From positions 124,001-188,000 of the forward strand of contig NZ_CALPBY010000008.1 of the NCBI RefSeq assembly GCF_943181405.1: a stretch of 64,000 nt of DNA. The letters run 5' to 3'. The position numbers were made by a program, and so were the translations under genes. This DNA is from Cellulosimicrobium sp. Marseille-Q4280 (GTDB lineage: Bacteria; Actinomycetota; Actinomycetes; Actinomycetales; Cellulomonadaceae). The notes below the pieces were generated by a model, which had not been told where the DNA came from, did no database searches, and was given only the letters and a program-made list of their open reading frames with translations. Shown piece by piece: positions 1-7,535 of this stretch (within the stretch, counting starts at the first letter, position 1; each line of letters starts with the position of its first letter).

Positions 1-1
1 C

Positions 2-520
2 GCGGGCGTCAAGGAGATCCTCAACTTCGCGCCGCGCGCGCTGCAGGTGCCGGCGGACGTCGACGTGCGCGGGGTGGACGTGGGCAGCGAGCTGCAGATC
101 CTCGCGTTCCACTCCCAGGCGCGCGCGCTCGCAGCGGCCGACCGCCGACGGCGTCCCCGGACCTGGCTCCGCCATGACGAGAGGCCGCGTGCGGGGAGCA
201 CGCGGCTCTCGCGCCGCCCCGGGGCGGCCGAACCGCTGCCGGCCGGGCGGGGGCGGGCCGGCAGCGGCGGTCGGTCGGGTCAGGCCTGCTTGATGGCCGA
301 GACGTCGAGCGTGATCTTGATCTTGTCGCCGACGAGCACTCCGCCGGTCTCGAGCGCGGCGTTCCAGGTGAGGTCGAACTCCTTGCGGGAGATCTCCGTC
401 TTCGCCTCGAAGCCGGCGCGCGCGTTGCCGAACGGGTCGGTCGCGGTGCCCGCGAACTCGGCCTCGAGCTCGACCGGCTTGGTCACGCCGTTGATGGTGA
501 GGTCACCGGTGATGACGTAG
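2..520 (+). CDS. rex: Redox-sensing transcriptional repressor Rex, C-terminal part (5' end outside window)
   Basis: The first 40 or so codons match the end of Rex, the NAD+/NADH-sensing repressor of respiration and fermentation genes. The visible motifs are ILNFAPRALQVP, then VDVRGVDVGSELQILAFHSQ, the last helix that swaps between subunits in the Rex dimer. Family members normally end within a few residues of this helix. Here the frame stays open to the TAG at 518-520, adding over 100 Arg/Gly/Pro-rich residues, crossing the hairpin at 233-267 and running 240 nt into the convergent yceI gene. The shadow frame contains a TGA at 175-177, close to where Rex should end, so a frameshift or sequencing error is possible. 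The identity of the Rex part is secure; the end point is not. Confidence 0.8.
   Translation, partial: AGVKEILNFAPRALQVPADVDVRGVDVGSELQILAFHSQARALAAADRRRRPRTWLRHDERPRAGSTRLSRRPGAAEPLPAGRGRAGSGGRSGQACLMAETSSVILILSPTSTPPVSSAAFQVRSNSLREISVFASKPARALPNGSVAVPANSASSSTGLVTPLMVRSPVMT
233..267. terminator. Bidirectional hairpin terminator between rex and yceI
   Basis: Arms CCGCTGCCGGCC (233-244) and GGCCGGCAGCGG (256-267) pair perfectly over 12 bp around an 11-nt loop. It lies just after the expected end of rex and just before the yceI stop codon, so it probably terminates both. A second zero-loop palindrome (GCCGCCCC/GGGGCGGC, 213-228) lies beside it. Confidence 0.65.
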
Positions 521-831
521 TCGTCGCCGTCGCCCTGGATGCTGCGCGACGCGAAGGTCCACGTCGGCTTGCTCTCCGCGTCCCAGAAGTCGGCGCTGCG
601 AAGGTGGTTGTCGCGGTTCGCGTCGCCGGTGCTCACCGACGCGGCGTCGAGCTCGGCGGAGACCGCCGAGGAGTCGAGGTCGTCGCCGACCGCGATCGTC
701 CCGCCGGTGATCGCGAGGGTGCCGCGCACCTTCGAGATGCCGGCGTGGCGGACGGTGAACGCGGCCTGCGAGTGCGAGGCGTCGATGGCGTAGGTGCCGG
801 CGGTGAGGCCGGTGGGCAGCGGCGTGGCCAT
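280..831 (-). CDS. YceI-family lipid-binding protein
   Basis: This encodes 183 residues of the YceI family, a lipocalin-like beta-barrel that binds isoprenoid or other amphipathic lipids. Family signatures seen include TYAIDASHSQAAFTVRHAGI near the N-terminus, the LRSADFWDAE segment in the middle and the LTINGVTKPVELE strand. There is no signal peptide, so the protein is likely cytoplasmic, as in many actinobacterial members. An upstream ATG-less extension exists, but the ATG at 831 has an AAGGAG ribosome-binding site 6 nt before it and begins directly at the family core. It is divergent from a MarR-type regulator with a palindromic operator in between, so MarR control is likely. The ligand is unknown; a link to polyprenyl quinones is only suggested by the neighbourhood. 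Confidence 0.9.
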   Translation of the reverse strand: MATPLPTGLTAGTYAIDASHSQAAFTVRHAGISKVRGTLAITGGTIAVGDDLDSSAVSAELDAASVSTGDANRDNHLRSADFWDAESKPTWTFASRSIQGDGDDYVITGDLTINGVTKPVELEAEFAGTATDPFGNARAGFEAKTEISRKEFDLTWNAALETGGVLVGDKIKITLDVSAIKQA

Positions 832-890
832 GGTGGCTCCTTCAGATCGGTGTCGTGCGGTGGCTCGCGGTGGTCCCGCGAGAAGTCCAT

Positions 891-908
891 TGGTTGAAGA
901 TTCAACCA
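891..908. promoter_or_regulatory. Perfect palindrome, probable MarR operator
   Basis: TGGTTGAAGATTCAACCA has 8-bp arms around a 2-nt centre. It contains the TTGAA..TTCAA core typical of MarR-family sites and lies between the divergent yceI and marR genes, 60 nt before yceI and 114 nt before marR. Joint repression of both genes is inferred. Confidence 0.7.
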
Positions 909-1021
909 CAGTCGCACGTATCAACGCGACCCCCTGCACGGTCTATTCCCGGTGGATGGAAGAATCGTCCCGACGCCCCACCGACCCAACCCGAGGACCG
1001 GATGCACAACCCGAGGACCGC

Positions 1022-1525
1022 ATGAGCAGCCAGAACGTCTCCAGCGCCGCCGCGACCCGGCTCGAGCCGCGCTGGCTCGACGCCGAGCAGCAGAGGCAGT
1101 GGCGCGCCTACCTCGACGGCACGGTGCGCTTCATCGAGGCGCTGAGCCGCGACCACGAGGAGCGGTCCACGGTCTCGCTCAACGAGTACGAGCTCCTCGT
1201 CCGGCTCTCGGAGAGCCCCGAGCACACGCTGCGCATGTCCGCGCTCGCCGACGGCCTCGCGCGCTCCAGGAGCCGCGTGACCCACACCGTCGCCCGCATG
1301 GAGGCGCGCGGTCTCGTGCGCCGGTCGGCGAGCGTCGGCGACCGGCGGGGGGTGAACTGCGCGATGACGCCCGAGGGCTACGACGCGCTCGTGGCCGCCG
1401 CGCCCGCGCACGTCGCCGCCGTGCGCCGGTACATGGTGGACGTGCTGACGCCCGAGCAGTTCCGCGCGCTCGGAGAGGCGATGGCGTCGGTCGCCGAGGC
1501 CTGCAAGGCGGACGACGACGACTGA
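1022..1525 (+). CDS. MarR-family transcriptional regulator
   Basis: This encodes 167 residues. The winged-helix core is clear: NEYELLVRLSESPEHTLRMS, then MSALADGLARSRSRVTHTVA as the recognition helix, then the wing VRRSASVGDRRGVNCAMTPE. Long flanking helices would form the dimer interface. Start choice: ATG 1022 has a weak GAGGA 5 nt upstream; an in-frame ATG at 956 would add 22 disordered residues. The 14-nt segment CAACCCGAGGACCG, which includes the ribosome-binding site, occurs twice before this start. The gene is divergent from yceI and next to a palindromic operator, so autoregulation plus yceI control is likely. No Cys residues suited to redox sensing are evident; MarR proteins usually respond to small phenolic or lipid ligands. 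Confidence 0.88.
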   Translation: MSSQNVSSAAATRLEPRWLDAEQQRQWRAYLDGTVRFIEALSRDHEERSTVSLNEYELLVRLSESPEHTLRMSALADGLARSRSRVTHTVARMEARGLVRRSASVGDRRGVNCAMTPEGYDALVAAAPAHVAAVRRYMVDVLTPEQFRALGEAMASVAEACKADDDD

Positions 1526-1571
1526 GGCCCGGCTGAGACGCACAGGGCCGGGCGTCGCCGATACTGGACCC

Positions 1572-2243
1572 ATGGTCTCCACAACCGTCCACCTGCTGCG
1601 TCACGGCGAGGTCCACAACCCCGACGGCGTCCTGTACGGCCGCATCGCCGGCTACCACCTGTCCGAGCGTGGGCACGAGATGGCCCGGCGCGTCGCCACG
1701 CACCTCGCGGGCGAGCCCGGGCCCGACGGCGCGTCCCGGCCGCGCGCCGACGTCACCGTCGTCGTCGCGTCCCCGCTCCAGCGGGCCCAGGAGACGGCGA
1801 CGCCCGCGGCGGAGGCGTTCGGCGTCGAGCTCGGGACGGACGACCGGCTCATCGAGGCCGCGAACCACTTCGAGGGCATGACGTTCGGCGTCGGCGACGG
1901 CTCGCTGCGCCACCCCCAGCACTGGCGGTACCTCTGGAACCCCCTGCGGCCGTCGTGGGGCGAGCCGTACGTCGAGCAGGTCGCGCGCATGCGCGCCGCG
2001 GTCGCGGACGCGCGCGACAAGGCCGCCGGCCACGAGGCCCTCCTCGTGAGCCACCAGCTGCCGGTCTGGCTCACGCGCCTCAGCTTCGAGAACCGCCGGC
2101 TGTGGCACGACCCGCGCAAGCGCCAGTGCGCGCTCGCGTCGCTCACGTCGCTCACGTTCGAGGACGACCGCCTCGTGGGGATCCACTACTCCGAGCCCGT
2201 CGCGGACCTCCTCCCGGGGGCCTCCCAGGTCGCCGGGGCGTGA
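1572..2243 (+). CDS. Histidine phosphatase family protein (phosphoglycerate-mutase fold)
   Basis: This encodes 223 residues. It opens with HLLRHGEVHNPDGVLYG, the RHG catalytic motif with the phospho-accepting His. VASPLQRAQETATPAAEAFG supplies the second Arg, EAANHFEGMTFG the acid loop, and LLVSHQLPVWLTRLSFENR the second catalytic His. The substrate cannot be told from sequence; the family includes phosphoglycerate mutases and broad-range phosphatases. It is the first gene of a co-oriented run with the cytochrome c maturation genes, an arrangement I recall from other actinobacteria. GATACT at 1560-1565 lies 6 nt before the ATG, with no Shine-Dalgarno, so the mRNA may be leaderless. It ends 106 nt before the thioredoxin lipoprotein. 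Confidence 0.85.
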   Translation: MVSTTVHLLRHGEVHNPDGVLYGRIAGYHLSERGHEMARRVATHLAGEPGPDGASRPRADVTVVVASPLQRAQETATPAAEAFGVELGTDDRLIEAANHFEGMTFGVGDGSLRHPQHWRYLWNPLRPSWGEPYVEQVARMRAAVADARDKAAGHEALLVSHQLPVWLTRLSFENRRLWHDPRKRQCALASLTSLTFEDDRLVGIHYSEPVADLLPGASQVAGA

Positions 2244-2349
2244 CGTCCGTCATGTCGCAGCCCGTGGACGCCCGTTCTGCCCGGTTCGCCGGGCGATCTC
2301 TCAGCGCCCGCTCAGGTTGGGGCGCGAGTGTTCGACCCGTGATGCCGTC

Positions 2350-2979
2350 GTGACCGCCCGTGCTCGCGCCCGCGCGCGCGCCCTCGCAGCGGCCGGGGTC
2401 GCCCTCGTCGCTTCCGTCACCCTGTCCGGGTGCGCCCAGGAGTCCGGCGCGACGACCGACGTCGTGGGCCAGGGCTACGTCTCCGGCGACGGGTCCGTCC
2501 GGACCTGGGACACCGACGACCGTGGCGAGCCGGTCTCCCTCACAGGCACGGACTACGAGGGCGGGACGGTCGACACGAGCACGTGGCTGGGCGACGTCGT
2601 GGTCCTCAACACCTGGTACGCGGCGTGCGCGCCGTGCCGCGCCGAGGCCCCGGACCTCGTGGAGCTCGCGAACGAGCACGAGGCCGACGGCGTCCGCGTC
2701 GTCGGGATCAACACGACGGACGAGGCGGGGGCCGCCCAGGCGTTCCAGCGCACGTTCGAGGTGCCGTACCCCTCGATCGACGACCGCAGCGGCGAGGTCG
2801 TCGCCGCGCTCTCGGGCACGGTGCCGCTGCAGGCCGTGCCGTCCACCGTCGTGCTCGACCGCGAGGGGCGGGTCGCCGCGCGCGTCATCGGCCTCGTCGA
2901 GGGCACGACCCTCGGCGCGCTCGTCGACGACGTGCTCGCCGAGGACCCTGTCGCGTCCACGGGCGAGGCGGCCGGCTGA
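2350..2979 (+). CDS. TlpA/ResA-type thiol-disulfide oxidoreductase lipoprotein
   Basis: This encodes about 209 residues. An Arg-rich start and hydrophobic stretch end in the lipobox LSGC, so the protein is probably exported and lipid-anchored outside the membrane. The thioredoxin fold has the active site WYAACAPCRAEAP (CxxC). VPSTVVLDREGRV provides the cis-Pro loop (AVPST). In System II cytochrome c maturation this protein reduces the apocytochrome CXXCH cysteines before haem attachment, taking electrons from CcdA, which is the next gene, 2 nt away. GTG 2350 is preferred because the signal peptide starts directly after it; an in-frame TTG at 2317 is possible. Confidence 0.88.
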   Translation: MTARARARARALAAAGVALVASVTLSGCAQESGATTDVVGQGYVSGDGSVRTWDTDDRGEPVSLTGTDYEGGTVDTSTWLGDVVVLNTWYAACAPCRAEAPDLVELANEHEADGVRVVGINTTDEAGAAQAFQRTFEVPYPSIDDRSGEVVAALSGTVPLQAVPSTVVLDREGRVAARVIGLVEGTTLGALVDDVLAEDPVASTGEAAG

Positions 2980-2981
2980 CC

Positions 2982-3860
2982 GTGTCCCCGCTCTCGTCGC
3001 TCGCGCCGGCCGTGCCTCTCGGCACGGCGCTCGCCGCCGACGTCGGCGACACGTTCGCGACCACCGTCTTCAGCGGGTCGATGCTCCTCGCGATCCCGGT
3101 CGCGGTCCTTGCCGGGCTGGTCTCGTTCGCCTCCCCGTGCGTGCTCCCGCTCGTTCCCGGCTACGTCGGCTACGTCAGCGGTATGGCCGCCGCGAACGCC
3201 GGGTCCGGTCGCACGGCCCGGACGTCGCGCGCCGGCGGCGGCACGACGACGGCCCGCCCGCAGGTCGCCGTCGCCGCCCCCAGCCGTGGCCGCGTCCTGG
3301 CCGGCGTCGGCCTGTTCGTCGCCGGGTTCACGCTCGTGTTCGTCGCGCTGATGTTCGCGGCGGGAGCGGTCGGCGTGCACCTCGTCCGCTGGGAGGACGT
3401 CATCACCCGCGTGCTCGGCGTCGTCGTGATCCTCATGGGCTTCGCGTTCCTGGGCGCCGTCCCCTTCCTGCAGCGCGAGCGCCGCCTGCACCTCAGCCCG
3501 CAGGCAGGGCTGTGGGGTGCGCCGCTCCTCGGCATCGTGTTCGGCCTGGGCTGGACGCCGTGCCTCGGCCCGACGCTCGTCGCCGTCCAGGCGCTGTCGC
3601 TCAGCGAGGCGTCGGCGGGCCGCGGCGCGGTCCTCGGGGTCGCGTACTGCGTCGGGCTCGGCGTGCCGTTCCTGCTCATCGCGCTCGGCCTGCAGAGCTC
3701 GCAGCGGATGCTGGGCTTCCTGCGCCGCCACCGCCTCGCGGTCATGCGCGTCGGCGGTGCGCTCCTCGTGCTCATCGGCCTCGCGCTCGTCACGGGCCTG
3801 TGGGGCACGCTGACCGGGGCGCTGCAGGGCTGGATCGGCGGATTCGTGACGGTGGTGTGA
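2982..3860 (+). CDS. ccdA: Cytochrome c biogenesis protein CcdA (DsbD transmembrane family)
   Basis: This encodes 292 residues with about six hydrophobic segments. The two redox-active Cys lie in the signature motifs SFASPCVLPLVPGYVGYVSG (after the first membrane segment) and GLGWTPCLGPTL. CcdA carries electrons from cytoplasmic thioredoxin across the membrane to the extracytoplasmic thioredoxin, here the TlpA-type lipoprotein encoded just upstream. An Ala/Gly/Arg-rich loop of about 35 residues after the first signature is longer than in minimal CcdA proteins. The GTG at 2982 follows the upstream TGA by 2 nt, and the TGA overlaps the ATG of resB, so translation is probably coupled across all three genes. 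Confidence 0.92.
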   Translation: MSPLSSLAPAVPLGTALAADVGDTFATTVFSGSMLLAIPVAVLAGLVSFASPCVLPLVPGYVGYVSGMAAANAGSGRTARTSRAGGGTTTARPQVAVAAPSRGRVLAGVGLFVAGFTLVFVALMFAAGAVGVHLVRWEDVITRVLGVVVILMGFAFLGAVPFLQRERRLHLSPQAGLWGAPLLGIVFGLGWTPCLGPTLVAVQALSLSEASAGRGAVLGVAYCVGLGVPFLLIALGLQSSQRMLGFLRRHRLAVMRVGGALLVLIGLALVTGLWGTLTGALQGWIGGFVTVV

Positions 3861-5776
3861 TGAGCGACGAGAAGACCGAGCCGAGGTCGGCACCGAGGTA
3901 TCGCCCGGAGGGCATCGACGACGCGTTCGCCGAGGGTGGCCCGGAGGCAGCCTCGACGCGGCCCGCCGACGGGCAGGACGCAGCGGGGACGGACGGGTCA
4001 GCAGGGTCGGCAGGCCCGAGCGTGCCGAGGCTCGGGCTCGTCGGGACGCTGCGCTGGACGTGGCGCCAACTCACGAGCATGCGCGTCGCGCTCATGCTCC
4101 TCATGCTGCTCGCGGTCGCGGCGGTGCCCGGGTCGGTGCTGCCGCAGCGCCCGCAGGACCCCGCCGCGGTGCTGCGCTACCTCCAGGACAACCCGACGAC
4201 GGGGGAGTGGCTCGACCGCCTCGGGTTCTTCGACGTCTACGCGTCCGTCTGGTTCTCCGCGATCTACATCCTGCTGTTCGTCTCGCTCGTGGGCTGCATC
4301 CTCCCGCGCACGAAGGCGCACCTGCAGGCGCTGCGCAGCCGCCCGCCGCGCACGCCGCGCCGGTTCGACCGGTTCCCCGCGCAGGGGGACGTCACGACCG
4401 ACGCGTCGCCCGACGAGGTCGTGGCCGCGGCGCAGACGCACCTGCGCGGCCGCGTGCGGTGGCTGCCGACGTTCCGCGTCGAGACGGGCACGGAGGAGGC
4501 GGCCCCCGCCGTCGGGAAGCGGGCGGCGCGGCCGGCCGCGCGGACCGTGGCCGCGGAGCGCGGCTACGTGCGCGAGACGGGCAACCTCGTCTTCCACCTG
4601 TCGCTCCTCGGGCTGCTCGTCGCCGTCGCCCTCGGCCAACTCCTGCACTACCGGGGGCAGGCGATCGTCACGGAGGACCGCGGCTTCGCGAACGCCGTCG
4701 TGGACTACGACACGTTCGAGAACGGCGCGTGGTTCCGGCCGTCGTCGCTCGTGCCGTTCTCGATGACGCTCGACCGGTTCGAGGCCGAGTTCGCCGCGGA
4801 CGCCGTCGCGTTCGCGCAGTCGCGCGACTTCACGGCGTTCGTGACGGTGCGCGACCCGGACGGCGCGAGCCACGAGGAGACCATCAAGGTCAACCACCCG
4901 CTCACCGCGGGCGGGGCGAAGATCTACCTCCAGGGCAACGGGTACGCGCCCGAGGTGACCGTGCGCGACGCCGACGGCGAGGTCGCGTTCGCCGGCCGCG
5001 TGCCCTTCCTGCCCGAGGACACGATGTACACGTCGCGCGGCGTGATCAAGGTGCCGGACGTCTCGCCCGGGCTCGACCAGGTCGGGCTCGTCGGCTCGTT
5101 CCTGCCGACGGCGGAGCTCAGCGCGGACGGCACGACGGCGAGCTCGGTCTACCCGCAGCCGATCAACCCGCTCCTCGTGCTCGAGGTGTACCGCGGCGAC
5201 CTGGGCCTCGACGAGGGTCTGCCGCAGAACGTGTACCGCCTCGACACCGAGGACCTCGAGCCGTCCGTCGACGAGGACGGCGAGCGCGTCAAGGTGCTGG
5301 TCGCCCCGGGCGAGACGGTCGAGCTTCCCGACGGCCTGGGCACGATCACGTTCGAGTCGCTGCCGCGCTACGTCGCGCTCGACCTGCGTCACGACCCGTC
5401 GCTCACGTGGGTGCTCGTCTTCGCGCTCGGCGCGCTGGGCGGCCTCGCGGTCTCGCTGTTCACGCCGCGCCGCCGCGTGTGGGTGCGCGCGTGGCGCGAG
5501 CCGGAGCCCGAGGCGGCGGACGACGCGACCGGGACGGTCCCGGGCGTGCCCCGCGGGCGGACCGTCGTCCGGGTCGCCGGGCTCGCGCGCGGCGACGACG
5601 CCGGGCTCCAGGGCGAGGTGGACTCGCTTCTCGCCGCGCTCCCGGGCGTGGCACCATCGGGTGAGGGCGACCTCACCTCCGGTCCGGCGCGCTCGCGCGG
5701 GACCTCGTCCTCCGACGCCCGGGGGACCGGATCGACCGCGCGCGGCACGGGCCGCGCACGAAAGGCTGACCGATGA
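3860..5776 (+). CDS. resB: ResB-like cytochrome c biogenesis protein
   Basis: This encodes 638 residues. An acidic, disordered N-terminus of about 60 residues precedes the ResB core LRWTWRQLTSMRVALMLLML, whose PGSVLPQRPQDP loop is typical. Further membrane segments occur near residues 130 (AIYILLFVSLVGCILP), 240 (VFHLSLLGLLVAVALGQLLH) and 520 (LTWVLVFALGALGGLAVSLF), with a large extracytoplasmic domain between the last two. With CcsB it forms the System II haem export and cytochrome c synthetase complex. The ATG overlaps the ccdA stop, and the TGA overlaps the ccsB ATG (ATGA). The C-terminal 70 residues are charged and low in complexity. This implies that the organism makes covalently bound c-type cytochromes, such as those of an actinobacterial bc-aa3 branch. 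Confidence 0.93.
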   Translation: MSDEKTEPRSAPRYRPEGIDDAFAEGGPEAASTRPADGQDAAGTDGSAGSAGPSVPRLGLVGTLRWTWRQLTSMRVALMLLMLLAVAAVPGSVLPQRPQDPAAVLRYLQDNPTTGEWLDRLGFFDVYASVWFSAIYILLFVSLVGCILPRTKAHLQALRSRPPRTPRRFDRFPAQGDVTTDASPDEVVAAAQTHLRGRVRWLPTFRVETGTEEAAPAVGKRAARPAARTVAAERGYVRETGNLVFHLSLLGLLVAVALGQLLHYRGQAIVTEDRGFANAVVDYDTFENGAWFRPSSLVPFSMTLDRFEAEFAADAVAFAQSRDFTAFVTVRDPDGASHEETIKVNHPLTAGGAKIYLQGNGYAPEVTVRDADGEVAFAGRVPFLPEDTMYTSRGVIKVPDVSPGLDQVGLVGSFLPTAELSADGTTASSVYPQPINPLLVLEVYRGDLGLDEGLPQNVYRLDTEDLEPSVDEDGERVKVLVAPGETVELPDGLGTITFESLPRYVALDLRHDPSLTWVLVFALGALGGLAVSLFTPRRRVWVRAWREPEPEAADDATGTVPGVPRGRTVVRVAGLARGDDAGLQGEVDSLLAALPGVAPSGEGDLTSGPARSRGTSSSDARGTGSTARGTGRARKADR

Positions 5777-6852
5777 CCGTGGCCGAGCTGAGCCAGGACC
5801 TCGTGTGGGCGGCGGCGACCGCGCTGACCGTCGCGCTCGTGGCGTTCGCGATCGACCTGTCGCGCCTCGCGGGACGCCGCGACGACGAGCGCACCGACGA
5901 GCGGGCGGCCGAACAGGTCCGGCGCCGCGACGCCGCGACGGCGCCGGAGCGCGCCGAGGCTCTCGCCGCGACCGGTGGGGCCGCGGCCGCCTCGCCGTAC
6001 GGGCCGGGCGACGACGGCGACGACGTGCCGCGCGCCGAGGCCACTGCGGGTGGCGGCGCGGTCGACGGGCCGGCGCCGGTCTCGCGCAAGGCCGCGAACA
6101 TCGGCATCTCGCTGACGTGGCTCGGCACGGCGCTCCTGCTGGCGGCCATCGTCACGCGCGGCATCGCGGCCGGTCGCACGCCGTGGGCCAACATGTACGA
6201 GTTCACGCTCGTGGGCAGCTTCGTGGCGCTCGCCGTGTTCCTCGTCGTCTCGCTCAAGCGGGACGTGCGGTTCCTCGGCTCGTTCGTCACCGGGCTCGCG
6301 GTGCTCTTCCTCGTCCTCGCGCAGAACGCGTTCTTCGTCGTCGCCACGGGCGTGCAGCCGGCGCTCCAGTCGTACTGGCTCGTCATCCACGTGGGCGTCG
6401 CGATCATCGCGACGGGCATCTTCACCGTCGCGTTCGTCACGTCGGTCCTGCAGCTCCTGCGCGACTCGCGCGACGAGGGGAGCGCGATCCTCGGCCGCCG
6501 CGGCTGGCGCTGGCTCGACTCGACGCCCACGCCGACGCAGCTCGAGGCGCTGAGCTTCCGCCTCAACGCCGTCGCGTTCGTCCTGTGGACCTTCACGATC
6601 ATCGGCGGCGCGATCTGGGCCGAGCACGCCTGGGGCCGCTACTGGGGCTGGGACCCCAAGGAGGTCTGGAGCTTCGTCGTCTGGGTCGTCTACGCGGCCT
6701 ACCTGCACGCCCGGACGACGCGCGGCTGGTCCGGCCGTCGTGCCGCCTACTTCGTGGTCGTGGGCTACGCGTGCGTCCTGTTCAACTTCACCGGCGTGAA
6801 CCTGCTGTTCAGCGGGAAGCACTCGTACTCGGGCCTCAACCCGGGCGACTGA
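5773..6852 (+). CDS. ccsB: CcsB, cytochrome c synthetase membrane subunit
   Basis: This encodes 359 residues and about eight membrane segments. The diagnostic haem-handling WWD-type motif is GRYWGWDPKEVWSFVVWVVY near residue 295. Conserved His residues sit in the helices around it (SYWLVIHVGVAI; AEHAWG). It belongs to the HemX/CcsA/CcmC family and pairs with ResB to export haem and ligate it to apocytochromes. The N-terminal 110 residues include a membrane segment and a low-complexity Ala/Gly/Asp linker that is not part of the conserved core. Its ATG overlaps the resB stop. A very strong hairpin follows after the stop, so this is the last gene of the operon. Confidence 0.94.
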   Translation: MTVAELSQDLVWAAATALTVALVAFAIDLSRLAGRRDDERTDERAAEQVRRRDAATAPERAEALAATGGAAAASPYGPGDDGDDVPRAEATAGGGAVDGPAPVSRKAANIGISLTWLGTALLLAAIVTRGIAAGRTPWANMYEFTLVGSFVALAVFLVVSLKRDVRFLGSFVTGLAVLFLVLAQNAFFVVATGVQPALQSYWLVIHVGVAIIATGIFTVAFVTSVLQLLRDSRDEGSAILGRRGWRWLDSTPTPTQLEALSFRLNAVAFVLWTFTIIGGAIWAEHAWGRYWGWDPKEVWSFVVWVVYAAYLHARTTRGWSGRRAAYFVVVGYACVLFNFTGVNLLFSGKHSYSGLNPGD

Positions 6853-6866
6853 CGCCCTCCCTCGCG

Positions 6867-6926
6867 CCGAGAGATGAGCGTCCGCCCCCGGATCGGCCGA
6901 TCCAGGGGCGGACGCTCACGTCTCGG
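6867..6926. terminator. Very long near-perfect hairpin closing the cytochrome c operon
   Basis: The dyad runs from CCGAGA (6867) to TCTCGG (6926). It includes 13-bp arms GAGCGTCCGCCCC and GGGGCGGACGCTC and an inner GATCGGCCGATC, so nearly all of the 60 nt can pair. It lies between the convergent ccsB and PLDc_N genes and probably terminates both. There is no strong T-run, as is usual in high-GC actinobacteria. Confidence 0.8.
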
Positions 6927-6943
6927 CGGGAGTGCGCGTGGTC

Positions 6944-7504
6944 TCAGCGGCTGCCCGGTCCGTCGCGCTCGGGTCCGGTACCGCTCTGGCCGGTGTCCTC
7001 GTCCCGCTCCGGGTCCGCGGCGTCGTCGTGCAGGCCGTGGTCCGGGCCGCTCGAGCCCGGGTCGGTTCTCGGTGTCGGTTCGGTTCCCGGTGTCGGGCCC
7101 GTGCCGTAGGCCGGGGCGTCGTCGGCTGCGGGGCGGTCCGGGCGGTCGGTGGTGCCGGAGGTCCCGGGCGCCGACGTGTCGTTGCCCTGACGACGCTGCT
7201 GCTGCTCGAGGCGCCAGAGGAACTCCGGGTCGTCGTCCGGCGCGAGCGGCACGTTGCGCCGGCGTCGCGCGGGCGGCGTCGACCCGCTCCCGGGGCGCCC
7301 GCTCCCGCCGTAGCGGGGGGCGGAGCGCTGCGACCGCTTGACGAGGATCCAGGCGATCGGCCCCACGAACGGCAGCAGGACGATGAGCACGACCCACAGC
7401 CCCTTGGGGATCCCGCCCCGGTCCTCCTCGTCGCTCGAGGCGAGGTCGACGAGCGCGTAGACCGCGAGACCGACGGCGATGAGGGGCAGCAGCACGCGAA
7501 GCAT
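6944..7504 (-). CDS. PLDc_N domain membrane protein
   Basis: This encodes 186 residues. Two membrane helices (LLPLIAVGLAVYALVDL, and LWVVLIVLLPFVGPIAWILV) form the short PLDc_N domain found at the start of cardiolipin synthases and, alone, in many small actinobacterial membrane proteins. The signature GGIPKGLWVVLIVLLPFVGP is present. The remaining 130 residues are Pro/Gly/Asp-rich and disordered, with no phospholipase HKD motif, so no catalytic activity is expected. ATG 7504 has TAGGCT exactly 6 nt upstream, indicating a leaderless transcript. It is divergent from the DUF4229 gene with only 31 nt between start codons. Function is unknown. Confidence 0.82.
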   Translation of the reverse strand: MLRVLLPLIAVGLAVYALVDLASSDEEDRGGIPKGLWVVLIVLLPFVGPIAWILVKRSQRSAPRYGGSGRPGSGSTPPARRRRNVPLAPDDDPEFLWRLEQQQRRQGNDTSAPGTSGTTDRPDRPAADDAPAYGTGPTPGTEPTPRTDPGSSGPDHGLHDDAADPERDEDTGQSGTGPERDGPGSR

Positions 7505-7510
7505 GCCTCC

Positions 7511-7529
7511 AGCCTACGGGCCGTACCCT
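7511..7529. promoter_or_regulatory. Compact divergent promoter with two mirror-image -10 elements
   Basis: On the minus strand TAGGCT (7511-7516) lies 6 nt before ATG 7504. On the plus strand TACCCT (7524-7529) lies 6 nt before GTG 7536. The two hexamers are 7 nt apart. Each fits the actinobacterial TANNNT -10 consensus, and each would place the transcript start on the start codon. Confidence 0.65.
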
Positions 7530-7535
7530 GGAGGA

